From Sympetrum striolatum (lineage: Eukaryota > Arthropoda > Insecta > Odonata > Libellulidae): a DNA stretch of 64,000 nucleotides. The translations under genes and the position numbers were made by a program. Each line of letters starts with the position of its first letter. The stretch's first letter is position 1. The notes below the pieces were generated by a model. The model did no database searches. It saw only the letters and a list, made by a program, of their open reading frames with translations, and had not been told where the DNA came from. Below are positions 49,286-62,440 of the stretch, one piece after another. Location: positions 9,858,001-9,922,000 of the forward strand of contig OX388348.1 in the NCBI GenBank assembly GCA_947579665.1, read 5' to 3'.

Positions 49286-49508
49286 TCTAATTTCCTCTTC
49301 TTTGCCCTTATTCAGATCATTCCCTGAGGTAAAAAGGATTTCTAAGGGATGCTGTAAGGATTCTAAGAGAGAAGGGACCGGATAAATCGTAAATATTATA
49401 ACAAAATAAGTATCTTATAATAATCATATAGATTAAAGTTAGATTCGCTTGGTGTAATTCGTCATTTTTATTGAATTTTGATATTGAATGAGATTATTTT
49501 CTTTTCTG
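49286..49508. repeat. Monomer with a compensated indel pair (m222)
   Basis: It has the 1-bp loss GGTAAAAAGG and a 1-bp gain AACAAAATAAG about 70 bp downstream, restoring 223 bp. The copy at 52629-52851 (m237) has both changes. Confidence 0.92.
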
Positions 49509-49954
49509 TCTAATTTCCTCTTCTTTGCCCTTATACAGATCATTCACTGAGGTAGCAAAGGATTTCTAAGGGATGCTGTAAGGATTCTAAGAGAGAAGGG
49601 ACCGGATAAATCGTAAATATTATAACAAATAAGTATCCTATAATAATCATATAGATTAATGTTAGATTCGCTTGGTGTAATTCGTCATTTTTATTGAACT
49701 TTGATATTGAATGAGATTATTTTCTTTTCTGTCTAATTTCCTCTTCTTTGCCCATATTCAGATCATTCCCTGAGGTAACAAAGGATTTCTAAGGGATGCT
49801 GTAAGGATTCTAAGAGAGAAGGGACCGGATAAATCGTAAATATTATAACAAATAAGTATCTTATAATAATCATATAGATTAAAGTTAGATTCGCTTGGTG
49901 TGATTTGTCATTTTTATTGAATTTTGCTATTGAATGAGATTATTTTCTTTTCTG

Positions 49955-51737
49955 TCTAATTTCCTCTTCTTTGCCCTTATACAGATCATTCCCTGAGGTA
50001 ACAAAGGATTTCTAAGGGATGCTGTAAGGATTCTAAGAGAGAAGGGACCGGATAAATCGTAAATATTATAACAAATAAGTATCTTATAATAATCATATAG
50101 ATTAAAGTTAGATTCGCTTGGTGTAATTCGTCATTTTTATTGAATTTTGATATTGAATAAGATTATTTTCTTTTCTGTCTAATTTCCTCTTCTTTGCCCT
50201 TATTCAGATCATTCCCTGAGGTAACAAAGGATTTCTAAGGGATGCTGTAAGGATTCTAAGAGAGAAGGGACCGGATAAATCGTAAATATTATAACAAATA
50301 AGTATCTTATAATAATCATATATATTAAAGTTAGATTCGCTTGGTGTAATTCGTCATTTTTATTGAATTTTGATATTGAATGAGATTATTTTCTTTTCTG
50401 TCTAATTTCCTCTTCTTTGCCCTTATTCAGATCATTCCCTGAGGTAACGAAGGATTTCTAAGGGATGCTGTAAGGATTCTAAGAGAGAAGGGACCGGATA
50501 AATCGTAAATATTATAACAAATAAGTATCTTATAATAAAAATATAGATTAAAATTAGATTCGCTTTGTTCAATTCGTCATTTTTATTGAATTTTGATATT
50601 GAATGAGATTATTTTCTTTTCTGTCTAATTTCCATTTCTTTGCCCTTATTCAGATCATTCCCTGAGGTAACAAAGGATTTCTAAGGGATGCTGTAAGGAT
50701 TCTAAGAGAGAAGGGACCGCATAAATCGTAAATATTAAAACAAATAAGTATCTTACAATAATCATATAGATTAAAGTTAGATTCGCTTTGTTCAATTCGT
50801 CATTTTTATTGAATTTTGATATTGAATGAGATTATTTTCTTTTCTGTCTAATTTCCTCTTCTTTGCCCTTATTCAGATCATTCCCTGAGGTAACAAAGGA
50901 TTTCTAAGGGATGCTGTAAGGATTCTAAGAGAGAAGGGACCGCATAAATCTTAAATATTATAAAATATAAGTATCTTATAATAATCATATAGATTAAAGT
51001 TAGATTCGCTTTGTGTAATTCGTCATTTTTATTGAATTTTGATATTGAATGAGATTATTTTCTTTTCTGTCTAATTTCCTCTTCTTTGCCCTTATTCAGA
51101 TCATTCCCTGAGGTAACGAAGGATTTCTAAGGGATGCTGTAAGGATTCTAAGAGAGAAGGGACCGGATAAATCGTAAATATTATAACAAATAAGTATCTT
51201 ATAATAATCATATAGATTAAAGTTAGATTCGCTTGGTGTAATTCGTCAATTTATTGAATTTTGATATTGAATGAGATTATTTTCTTTTCTGTCTAATTTC
51301 CTCTTCTTTGCCCTTATTCAGATCATTCCCTGTGGTAACAAAGGATTTCTAAGGGATGCTGTAAGGATTCTAAGAGAGAAGGGACCGGATAAATCGTAAA
51401 TATTATAACAAATAAGTATCTTATAATAATCATATAGATTAAAGTTAGATTCGCTTGGTATAATTCGTCATTTTTATTGAATTTTGATATTGAATGAGAT
51501 TATTTTCATTTCTGTCTAATTTCCTCTTCTTTGCCCTTATTCAGATCATTCCCTGTGGTAACTAAGGATTTCTAAGGGATGCGGTAAGGATTCTAAGAGA
51601 GAGGGGACCGGATAAATCGTAAATATTATAACAAATAAGTATCTTATAATAATCATATAGATTAAAGTTAGATTCGCTTGGTGTAATTCGTCATTTTTAT
51701 TGAATTTTGATATTGAATGAGATTATTTTCTTTTCTG
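49955..51737. repeat. Most divergent stretch (m225-m232)
   Basis: m225 TATACAG and GAATAAGATT; m226 CATATATATT; m227 AACGAAGG, AATAAAAATATAG, AAATTAG and TTGTTCAATTCG; m228 TTTCCATTTC, ACCGCATAAATC, TTAAAAC, CTTACAAT and TTGTTCAATTCG; m229 ACCGCATAAATC, CTTAAAT and AAAATATAAG; m230 AACGAAGG and CGTCAATTTATTG (222 bp); m231 CCTGTGG, GGTATAATTC and TTTTCATTTC; m232 CCTGTGG, AACTAAGG, GATGCGG and GAGGGGACC. Most of these changes occur nowhere else in the window. Confidence 0.82.
51070..51291. repeat. 222-bp monomer (m230)
   Basis: CGTCATTTTTATTG (p175-187 region) is shortened by one base and changed to CGTCAATTTATTG. No second copy of this deletion was seen. Confidence 0.9.
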
Positions 51738-53297
51738 TCTAATTTCCTCTTCTTTGCCCTTATTCAGATCATTCCCTGTGGTAACAAAGGATTTCTAAGG
51801 GATGCTGTAAGGATTCTAAGAGAGAAGGGACCGGATAAATCGTAAATATTATAACAAATAAGTATCTTATAATAATCATATAGATTAAAGTTAGATTCGC
51901 TTGGTGTAATTCGTCATTTTTATTGAATTTTGATATTGAATGAGATTATTTTCTTTTCTGTCTAATTTCCTCTTCTTTGCCCTTATTCAGATTATTCCCT
52001 GAGGTAACGAAGGATTTCTAAGGGATGCTGTAAGGATTCTAAGAGAGAAGGGACCGGATAAATCATAAATATTATAACAAATAAGTATCTTATAATAATC
52101 ATATAGATTAAAGTTAGATTCGCTTGGTGTAATTCGTCATTTTTATTGAATTTTGATATTGAATGAGATTATATTCTTTTCTGTCTAATTTCCTCTTCTT
52201 TGCCCTTATTCAGATCATTCCCTGAGGTAACAAAGGATTTCTAAGGGATCCTGTAAGGATTCTAAGAGAGAAGGGACCGGATAAATCGTAAATATTATAA
52301 CAAATAAGTATCTTATAATAATCATATAGATTAAAGTTAGATTCGCTTGGTGTAATTCGTCATTTTTATTGAATTTTGATATTGAATGAGATTATTTTCT
52401 TTTCTGTCTAATTTCCTCTTCTTTGCCCTTATTCAGATCATTCCCTGAGGTAAAAAGGATTTCTAAGGGATGCTGTAAGGATTCTAAGAGAGAAGGGACC
52501 GGATAAATCATAAATATTATAACAAATAAGTATCTTATAATAATCATATAGATTAAAGTTAGATTCGATTGTTGTAATTCGTCATTTTTATTGAATTTTG
52601 ATATTGAATGAGATTATTTTCGTTTCTGTCTAATTTCCTCTTCTTTGCCCTTATTCAGATCATTCCCTGAGGTAAAAAGGATTTCTAAGGGATGCTGTAA
52701 GGATTCTAAGAGAGAAGGGACCGGATAAATCGTAAATATTATAACAAAATAAGTATCTTATAATAATCATATAGATTAAAGTTAGATTCGCTTGGTGTAA
52801 TTCGTCATTTTTATTGAATTTTGATATTGAATGAGATTATTTTCTTTTCTGTCTAATTTCCTCTTCTTTGCCCTTATACAGATCATTCACTGAGGTAGCA
52901 AAGGATTTCTAAGGGATGCTGTAAGGATTCTAAGAGAGAAGGGACCGGATAAATCGTAAATATTATAACAAATAAGTATCCTATAATAATCATATAGATT
53001 AATGTTAGATTCGCTTGGTGTAATTCGTCATTTTTATTGAACTTTGATATTGAATGAGATTATTTTCTTTTCTGTCTAATTTCCTCTTCTTTGCCCATAT
53101 TCAGATCATTCCCTGAGGTAACAAAGGATTTCTAAGGGATGCTGTAAGGATTCTAAGAGAGAAGGGACCGGATAAATCGTAAATATTATAACAAATAAGT
53201 ATCTTATAATAATCATATAGATTAAAGTTAGATTCGCTTGGTGTGATTTGTCATTTTTATTGAATTTTGCTATTGAATGAGATTATTTTCTTTTCTG
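51738..53297. repeat. 7-monomer block, copy 2 (m233-m239)
   Basis: Matches m218-m224, including private markers GATTATTCCC, GGGATCCTG (a GGATCC site at 52246), the GGTAAAAAGG deletion in two successive monomers, AACAAAATAAG, TTCACTGAGG and TTTTGCTATTG. A difference: m234 has GATTCGCTTGG where m219 has ATTCAATTG. Flanks on both sides do not match those of copy 1. Confidence 0.93.
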
Positions 53298-53743
53298 TCT
53301 AATTTCCTCTTCTTTGCCCTTATTCAGTTCATTCCCTGAGGTAACAAAGGATTTCTAAGGGGTGCTGTAAGGATTCTAAGAGAGAAGGGACCGGATAAAT
53401 CGTAAATATTATAACAAATAAGTATCTTATAATAATCATATAGATTAAAGTTAGATTCGCTTGGTGTGATTTGTCATTTTTATTGAATTTCGATATTGAA
53501 TGAGATTATTTTCTTTTCTGTCTAATTTCCTCTTCTTTGCCCTTATTCAGTTCATTCCCTGAGGTAACAAAGGATTTCTAAGGGATGCTGTAAGGATTCT
53601 AAGAGAGAAGGGACCGGATAAATCGTAAATATTATAACAAATAAGTATCTTATAATAATCATATAGATTAAAGTTAGATTCGCTTGGTGTGATTTGTCAT
53701 TTTTATTGAATTTTGATATTGAATGAGATTATTTTCTTTTCTG
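53075..53743. repeat. Three successive GTGTGATTTG monomers (m239-m241)
   Basis: m239, m240 and m241 all carry GTGTGATTTGTC in place of GTGTAATTCGTC. m240 and m241 share CAGTTCATT as well. m240 adds GGGGTGCTG and AATTTCGAT. Local expansion of one monomer type, found elsewhere only in m224. Confidence 0.83.
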
Positions 53744-56700
53744 TCTAATTTCCTCTTCCTTGCCCTTATACAGATCATTCCCTGAGGTAACAAAGGATTT
53801 ATAAGGGATGCTGAAAGGATTCTAAGAGAGAAGGGACCGGATAAATCGTAAATATTATAACAAATAAGTATCTTATAATAATCATATAGATTAATGTTAG
53901 ATTCGCTTGGTGTAATTCGTCATTTTTATTGAATTTTGATATTGAATGAGATTATTTTCTTTTCTGTCTAATTTCCTCTTCTTTGCCCATATTCAGATCA
54001 TTCCCTGAGGTAACAAAGGATTTCTAAGGGATGCTGTAAGGATTCTAAGAGAGAAGGGACCGGATAAATCGTAAATATTATAACAAATAAGTATCTTATA
54101 ATAATCATATAGATTAAAGTTAGATTCGCTTGGTGTAATTCGTCATTTTCATTGAATTTTGATATTGAATGAGATTGTTTTCTTTTCTGTCTAATTTCCT
54201 CTTCTTTGCTCTTATTCAGATCATTCCCTGAGGTAACGAAGGATTTCTAAGGGATGCTGTAAGGATTCTAAGAGAGAAGGGACCGGATAAATCGTAAATA
54301 TTATAACAAATAAGTATCTTATAATAATCAGATAGATTAAAGTTAGATTAGCTTGGTGTAATTCGTCATTTTTATTGAATTTTGATATTTAATGAGATTA
54401 TTTTCTTTTCTGTCTAATTTCCTCTTCTTTGCCCTTATTCAGATCATTCCCTGAGGTAACAAAGGATTTCTATGGGATGCTGTAAGGATTCTAAGAGAGA
54501 AGGGACCGGATACATCGTAAATACTATAACAAGTAAGTATCTTATAATAATCATATAGATTAAAGTTAGATTCGCTTGGTGTAATTCGTCATTTTTATTG
54601 AATTTTGATATTGAATGAGATTATTTTCTTTTCTGTCTAATTTCCTCTTCTTTGCCCTTATTCAGATCATTCCCTGAGGTAACGAAGGATTTCTAAGGGA
54701 TGCTGTAAGGATTCTAAGAGAAAAGGGACCGGATAAATCGTAAATATTATAACAAATAAGTATCTTATAATAATCATATAGATTAATGTTAGATTCGCTT
54801 GGTGTAATTCGTCATTTTTATTGAATTTTGATATTGAATGAGATTATTTTCTTTTCTGTCTAATTTCCTCTTCTTTGCCCATATTCAGATCATTCCCTGA
54901 GGTAACGAAGGATTTCTAAGGGATGCTGTAAGGATTCTAAGAGAGAAGGGACCGGATAAATCGTAAATACTATAACAAATAAGTATCTTATAATAATCAT
55001 ATAGATTAAAGTTAGATTCACTTGGTGTAATTCGTCATTTTTATTGAATTTTGATATTGAATGAGATTATTTTCTTTTCTGTCTAATTTCCTCTTCTTTG
55101 CCCTTATTCAGATCATTCCCTGAGGTAATGAAGGATTTTTAAGGGATGCTGTATGGATTCTAAGAGAGAAGGGACCGGATAAATCGTAAATATTATAACA
55201 AATAAGTATCTTATAATAATCATATAGATTAAAGTTAGATTCGCTTGGTGTAATTCGCCATTTTTATTGAATTTTGATATTGAATGAGATTATTTTCTTT
55301 TCTGTCTAATTTCCTCTTCTTTGCCCTTATTCAAATCATTCCCTGAGGTAACTAAGGATTTCTAAGGGATGCTGTAAGGATTCTAAGAGAGATGGGACCG
55401 GATAAATCGTAAATATTATAACAAATAAGTATCTTATAATAATCATATAGATTAAAGTTAGATTCGCTTGGTGTAATTCGTCATTTTTATTGAATTTTGA
55501 TATTGAATGAGATTATTTTCTTTTCTGTCTAATTTCCTCGTCTTTGCCCTTATTCAGATCATTCCCTGAGGTAACGAAGGATTTCTAAGGGATGCAGTAA
55601 GGATTCTAAGAGAGAAGGGACCGGATAAATCGTAAATATTATAACAAATAAGTATCTTATAATAATCATATAGATTAAAGATAGATTCGCTTGGTGTAAT
55701 TCGTCATTTTTATTGAATTTTGATATTGAATGAGATTATTTTCTTTTCTGTCTAATTTCCTCGTCTTTGCCCTTATTCAGATCATTCCCTGAGGTAACAA
55801 AGGATTTCTAAGGGATGCTGTAAGGATTCTAAGAGAGAAGGGACCGGATAAATCGTAAATATTATAACAAATAAGTTTCTTATAATAATCATATAGATTA
55901 AAGTTAGATTCGCTTGTTGTAATTCGTCATTTTTATTGAATTTTGATATTGAATGAGATTATTTTCTTTTCTGTCTAATTTCCTCTTCTTTGCCCTTATT
56001 CAGATCATTCCCTGAGGTAACGAAGGATTTCTAAGGGATGCTGTAAGGATTCTAAGAAAGAAGGGAACGGATAAATCGTAAATATTATAACAAATAGGTA
56101 TCTTATAATAATCATATAGATTAAAGTTAGATTCGATTGTTGTAATTCGTCATTTTTATTGAATTTTGATATTGAATGAGATTATTTTCTTTTCTGTCTA
56201 ATTTCCTCTTCTTTGCCCTTATTCAGATCATTCCCTGAGGTAACAAAGGATTTCTAAGGGATGCTGTAAGGATTCTAAGAGAGAAGGGACCGGATAAATC
56301 GTAAATATTATAACAAATAAGTATCTTATAATAATCATATAGATTAAAGTTAGATTCGCTTGGTGTAATTCGTCATTTTTATTGAATTTTGATATTGAAT
56401 GAGATTATTTTCTTTTCTGTCTAATTTCCTCTTCTTTGCCCTTATTCAGATCATTCCCTGTGGTAACAAAGGATTTCTAAGGGTTGCTGTAAGGATTCTA
56501 AGAGAGAAGGGACCGGATAAATCGTAAATATTATAACAAATAAGTATCTTATAATAATCATATAGATTAAAGTTAGATTCGCTTGGTGTAATTCGTCATT
56601 TTTATTGAATTTTGATATTGAATGAGATTATTTTCTTTTCTGTCTAATTTCCTCTTCTTTGCCCTTATTCAGATCATTCCCTGAGGTAACAAAGGATTTC

Positions 56701-58426
56701 TAAGGGATGCTGTAAGGATTCTAAGAGAGAAGGGACCGGATAAATCGTAAATATTATAACAAATAAGTATCTTATAATAATCATATAGATTAAAGTTAGA
56801 TTCGCTTGGTGTAATTCGTCATTTTTATTGAATTTTGATATTGAATGAGATTATTTTCTTTTCTGTCTAATTTCCTCTTCTTTGCCCTTATTCAGTTCAT
56901 TCCCTGAGGTAACAAAGGATTTCTAAGGGATGCTGTAAGGATTCTAAGAGAGAAGGGACCGGATAAATCGTAAATATTATAACAAATAAGTATCTTATAA
57001 TAATCATATAGATTAAAGTTAGATACGCTTGGTGTAATTCGTCATTTTTATTGAATTTTGATATTGAATGAGATTATTTTCTTTTCTGGCTAATTTCCTC
57101 TTCTTTGCCCTTATTCAGATCATTCCCTGAGGTAACAAAGGATTTCTAGGGGATGCTGTAAGGATTCTAAGAGAGAAGGGACCGGATAAATCGTAAATAT
57201 TATAACAAATAAGTATCTTATAATAATCATATAGATTAAAGATAGATTCGATTGTTGTAATTCGTCATTTTTATTGAATTTTGATATTGAATGAGATTAT
57301 TTTCTTTTCTGTCTAATTTCCTCTTCTTTGCCCTTATTCAGATCATTCCCTGAGGTAACGAAGGATTTCTAAGGGATGCTGTATAGATTCTAAGAGAGAA
57401 GGGACCGGATAAATCGTAAATATTATAACAAATAAGTATCTTATAATAATCATATAGATTAAAGATCGATTCGCTTGGTGTAATTCGTCATTTTTATTGA
57501 ATTTTGATATTGAATGAGATTATTTTCTTTTCTGTCTAATTTCCTCTTCTTTGCCCTTATTCAAATCATTCCCTGAGGTAACAAAGGATTTCTAAGGGAT
57601 GCTGTAAGGATTCTAAGAGAGAAGGGACCGGATAAATCGTAAATATTATAACAAATAAGTATCTTATAATAATCATATAGATTAAAGTTAGATTCGATTG
57701 TTGTAATTCGTCATTTTTATTGAATTTTGATATTGAATGAGATTATTTTCTTTTCTGTCTAATTTCCTCTTCTTTGCCCTTATTCAGATCATTCCCTGAG
57801 GTAACGAAGGATTTCTAAGGGATGCTGTAAAGATTCTAAGAGAGAAGGGACCGGATAAATCGTAAATTTTATAACAAATAAGTATCTTATAATAATCATA
57901 TAGATTAAAGATCGATTTGCTTGGTGTAATTCGTCATTTTTATTGAATTTTGATATTGAATGAGATTATTTTCTTTTCTGTCTAATTTCCTCTTCTTTGC
58001 CCTTATTCAGATCATTCCCTGAGGTAACAAAGGATTTCTAAGGGATGCTGTAAGGATTCTAAGAGAGAAGGGACCGGATAAATCGTAAATATTATAACAA
58101 ATAAGTATCTTATAATAATCATATAGATTAAAGATAGATTCGCTTGGTGTAATTCGTCATTTTTATTGAATTTTGATATTGAATGTGATTATTTTCTTTT
58201 CTGTCTAATTTCCTCTTCTTTGCCCTTATTCAGATCATTCCCTGAGGTAACAAAGGATTTCTAAGGGATGCTGTAAGGATTCTAAGAGAGAAGGGACCGG
58301 ATAAATCGTAAATATTATAACAAATAAGTATCTTATAATAATCATATAGATTAAAGTTAGATTCGCTTGGTGTAATTCGTCATTTTTATTGAATTTTGAT
58401 ATTGAATGAGATTATTTTCTTTTCTG
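53744..58426. repeat. Irregular Domain 2 monomers m242-m262
   Basis: Near-consensus monomers with scattered private changes and no long-range repeat order that I could see. Examples: m242 CTTCCTTGCC, TATACAG and GCTGAAAGG; m243 CCCATATTCAG and CATTTTCATTG; m244 TTTGCTCTT, AACGAAGG and ATCAGATAG; m245 GGATACATCG and ATACTATAACAAGTAAG; m247 GATTCACTTGG; m248 GGTAATGAAGG and TTCGCCATT; m249 TTCAAATC and GAGATGGG; m250-m251 CCTCGTCTTTG; m252 AAGAAAGAAGGGAACGG; m254 GGGTTGCTG; m256 AGATACGC and TCTGGCTAA; m257 TCTAGGGG; m258 GTATAGATTC and AAAGATCG; m260 AAATTTTA and AAAGATCG. Confidence 0.8.
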
Positions 58427-59318
58427 TCTAATTTCCTCTTCTTTGCCCTTATTCAGATCATTCCCTGAGGTAACGAAGGTTTTCTAAGGGATGCTGTATA
58501 GATTCTAAGAGAGAAGGGACCGGATAAATCGTAAATATTATAACAAATAAGTATCTTATAATAATCATATAGATTAAAGTTAGATTCGCTTGGTGTAATT
58601 CGTCATTTTTATTGAATATTGATATTGAATGAGATTATTTTCTTTTCTGTCTAATTTCCTCTTCTTTGCCCTTATTCAGATCATTCCCTGAGGTAACAAA
58701 GGATTTCTAAGGGATGCTGTAAGGATTCTAAGAGAGAAGGGACCGGATAAATCGTAAATATTATAACAAATAAGTATCTTATAATAATCATATAGATTAA
58801 AGATAGATTCGCTTGGTGTAATTCGTCATTTTTATTGAATTTTGATATTGAATGAGATTATTTTCTTTTCTGTCTAATTTCCTCTTCTTTGCCCTTATTC
58901 AGATCATTCCCTGAGGTAACAAATTATTTCTAAGGGATGCTGTAAGGATTCTAAGAGAAAAGGGACCGGATAAATCGTAAATATTATAACAAATAAGTAT
59001 CTTATAATAATCATATAGATTAAAGTTAGATTCGCTTGGTGTAATTCGTCATTTTTATTGAATTTCGATATTGAATGAGATTATTTTCTTTTCTGTATAA
59101 TTTCCTCTTCTTTGCCCTTATTCAGATCAATCCCTGAGGTAACAAAGGATTTCTAAGGGATGCTGTAAGGATTCTAAGAGAGAAGGGACCGGATAAATCG
59201 TAAATATTATAACAAATAAGTATCTTATAATAATCATATAGATTAAAGTTAGATTCGATTGTTGTAATTCGTCATTTTTATTGAATTTTGATATTGAATG
59301 AGATTATTTTCTTTTCTG
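58427..59318. repeat. 4-monomer block, copy 1 (m263-m266)
   Basis: m263 AACGAAGGTTTTC and GTATAGATTC; m264 AAAGATAG; m265 AGAGAAAAGG and TGTATAATTTCC; m266 CGATTGTTG. It recurs at 61549-62440 with the same order, 14 monomers (3,122 bp) on. Private here: AATATTGAT in m263, AAATTATTTC and AATTTCGAT in m265, GATCAATCCC in m266. Confidence 0.88.
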
Positions 59319-61548
59319 TCTAATTTCCTCTTCTTTGCCCTTATTCAGATCATTCCCTGAGGTAACAAAGGATTTCTAAGGGATGCTGTAAGGATTCTAA
59401 GAGAGAAGGGACCGGATAAATCGTAAATATTATAACAAATAAGTATCTTATAATAATCATATAGATTAAAGTTAGATTCGCTTGGTGTAATTCGTCATTT
59501 TTATTGAATTTTGATATTGAATGAGATTATTTTCTTTTCTGTCTAATTTCCTCTTCTTTGCCCTTATTCAGATCATTTCCTGTGGTAACAAAGGATTTCT
59601 AAGGGATGCTGTAAGGATTCTAAGAGAGAAGGGACCGGATAAATCGTAAATATTATAACAAATAAGTATCATATAATAATCATATAAATTAAAGTTAGAT
59701 TCGATTGTTGTAATTCGTCATTTTTATTGAATTTTGATATTGAATGAGATTATTTTCTTTTCTGTCTAATTTCCTCTTCTTTGCCCTTATTCAGATCATT
59801 CCCTGAGGTAACAAAGGATTTCTAAGGGATGCTGTAAGGATTCTAAGAGAGAAGGGACCGGATAAATCGTAAATATTATAACAAATAAGTATCTTATAAT
59901 AATCATATAGATTAAAGTTAGATTCGCTTGGTGTAATTCGTCATTTTTATTGAATTTTGATATTGAATGAGATTATTTTCTTTTCTGTCTAATTTCCTCT
60001 TCTTTGCCCTTATTCAGATCATTCCCTGAGGGAACAAAGGATTTCTAAGGGATGCTGTAAGGATTCTAAGAGAGAAGGGACCGGATAAATCGTAAATATT
60101 ATAACAATTAAGTATCTTATAATAATCATATAGATTAAAGTAAGATTCAATTGTTGTAATTCGTCATTTTTTTTGAATTTTGATATTGAATGAGATTATT
60201 TTCTTTTCTGTCTAATTTCCTCTTCTTTGCCCTTATTCAGATCATTCCCTGTGGTAACAAAGGATTTCTAAGGGATGCTGTAAGGATTCTAAGAGTGAAG
60301 GGACCGGATAAATCGTAAATATTATAACAAATAAGTATCTTATAATAATCATATAGATTAAAGTTAGATTCGATAGTTGTAATTCGTCATTTTTATTGAA
60401 TTTTGATATTGAATGAGATTATCTTCTTTTCTGTCTAATTTCCTCTTCTTTGCCCTTATTCAGATCATTCCCTGAGGTAACAAAGGATTTCTAAGGGATG
60501 CTGTAAGGATTCTAAGAGAGAAGGGACCGGATAAATCGTAAATATTATAACAAATAAGTATCTTATTATAATCATATAGATTAAAGTTAGATTCGCTTGG
60601 TGTAATTCGTCATTTTTATTGAATGTTGATATTGAATGAGATTATTTTCTTTTCTGTCTAATTTCCTCTTCTTTGCCCTTATTCAGATCATTCCCTGAGG
60701 TAACAAAGGATTTCTAAGGGATGCTGTAAGGATTCTAAGAGAGAAGGGACCGGATAAATCGTAAATATTATAACAATTAAGTATCTTATAATAATCATAT
60801 AGATTAAAGTTAGATTCAATTGTTGTAATTCGTCATTTTTATTGAATTTTGATATTGAATGAGATTATTTTCTTTTCTGTCTAATTTCCTCTTCTTTGCC
60901 CTTATTCAGATCATTCCCTGAGGTAACAAAGGATTTCTAAGGGATGCTGTAAGGATTCTAAGAGAGAAGGGACCGGATAAATCGTAAATATTATAACAAA
61001 TAAGTATCTTATAATAATCATATAGATTAAAGTTAGATTCGATTGTTGTAATTCGTCATTTTTATTGAATTTTGATATTGAATGAGATTATTTTCTTTTC
61101 TGTCTAATTTCCTCTTCTTTGCCCTTATTCAGATCATTCCCTGAGGTAACAAAGGATTTCTAAGGGATGCTGTAAGGATTCTAAGAGAGAAGGGACCGGA
61201 TAAATCGTAAATATTATAACAAATAAGTATCTTATAATAATCATATAGATTAAAGTTAGATTCGCTTGGTGTAATTCGTCATTTTTATTGAATTTTGATA
61301 TTGAATGAGATTATTTTCTTTTCTGTCTAATTTCCTCTTCTTTGCCCTTATTCAGATCATTCCATGAGGTAACAAAGGATTTCTAAGGGATGCTGTAAGG
61401 ATTCTAAGAGAGAAGGGACCGGATAAATCGTAAATATTATAACAAATAAGTATCTTATAATAATCATATAGATTAAAGTAAGATTCGCTTGGTGTAATTC
61501 GTCATTTTTATTGAATTTTGATATTGAATGAGATTATTTTCTTTTCTG
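59319..61548. repeat. Domain 2 monomers m267-m276
   Basis: m267 near consensus; m268 TTTCCTGTGG, TATCATATAAT and CGATTGTTG; m269 near consensus; m270 GAGGGAAC, AACAATTAAG and ATTCAATTG; m271 CCTGTGG, AGAGTGAAGG, GATAGTTG and TTATCTTC; m272 CTTATTATAATC and GAATGTTG; m273 AACAATTAAG and ATTCAATTG; m274 CGATTGTTG; m275 near consensus; m276 TCCATGAGG and AAAGTAAG. m272-m273 reappear 9 monomers later as m281-m282, and the TCCATGAGG type reappears 10 monomers later as m286. Confidence 0.82.
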
Positions 61549-62440
61549 TCTAATTTCCTCTTCTTTGCCCTTATTCAGATCATTCCCTGAGGTAACGAAG
61601 GTTTTCTAAGGGATGCTGTATAGATTCTAAGAGAGAAGGGACCGGATAAATCGTAAATATTATAACAAATAAGTATCTTATAATAATCATATAGATTAAA
61701 GTTAGATTCGCTTGGTGTAATTCGTCATTTTTATTGAATTTTGATATTGAATGAGATTATTTTCTTTTCTGTCTAATTTCCTCTTCTTTGCCCTTATTCA
61801 GATCATTCCCTGAGGTAACAAAGGATTTCTAAGGGATGCTGTAAGGATTCTAAGAGAGAAGGGACCGGATAAATCGTAAATATTATAACAAATAAGTATC
61901 TTATAATAATCATATAGATTAAAGATAGATTCGCTTGGTGTAATTCGTCATTTTTATTGAATTTTGATATTGAATGAGATTATTTTCTTTTCTGTCTAAT
62001 TTCCTCTTCTTTGCCCTTATTCAGATCATTCCCTGAGGTAACAAATGATTTCTAAGGGATGCTGTAAGGATTCTAAGAGAAAAGGGACCGGATAAATCGT
62101 AAATATTATAACAAATAAGTATCTTATAATAATCATATAGATTAAAGTTAGATTCGCTTGGTGTAATTCGTCATTTTTATTGAATTTTGATATTGAATGA
62201 GATTATTTTCTTTTCTGTATAATTTCCTCTTCTTTGCCCTTATTCAGATCATTCCCTGAGGTAACAAAGGATTTCTAAGGGATGCTGTAAGGATTCTAAG
62301 AGAGAAGGGACCGGATAAATCGTAAATATTATAACAAATAAGTATCTTATAATAATCATATAGATTAAAGTTAGATTCGATTGTTGTAATTCGTCATTTT
62401 TATTGAATTTTGATATTGAATGAGATTATTTTCTTTTCTG
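61549..62440. repeat. 4-monomer block, copy 2 (m277-m280)
   Basis: Same marker order as m263-m266: AACGAAGGTTTTC with GTATAGATTC; AAAGATAG; AGAGAAAAGG with TGTATAATTTCC; CGATTGTTG. m279 has AAATGATTTC where m265 has AAATTATTTC. Confidence 0.88.

Larger units (their letters stand above)
48395..49954. repeat. 7-monomer block, copy 1 (m218-m224)
   Basis: m218 CCTGTGG; m219 GATTATTCCC, AACGAAGG, ATCATAAAT, ATTCAATTG and TTATATTC; m220 GGGATCCTG; m221 GGTAAAAAGG, ATCATAAAT and TTTTCGTTT; m222 GGTAAAAAGG and AACAAAATAAG; m223 TATACAG, TTCACTGAGG, GGTAGCAAAG, TATCCTAT and GAACTTTG; m224 CCCATATTCAG, GTGTGATTTG and TTTTGCTATTG. All reappear 15 monomers later (3,343 bp). Confidence 0.93.
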
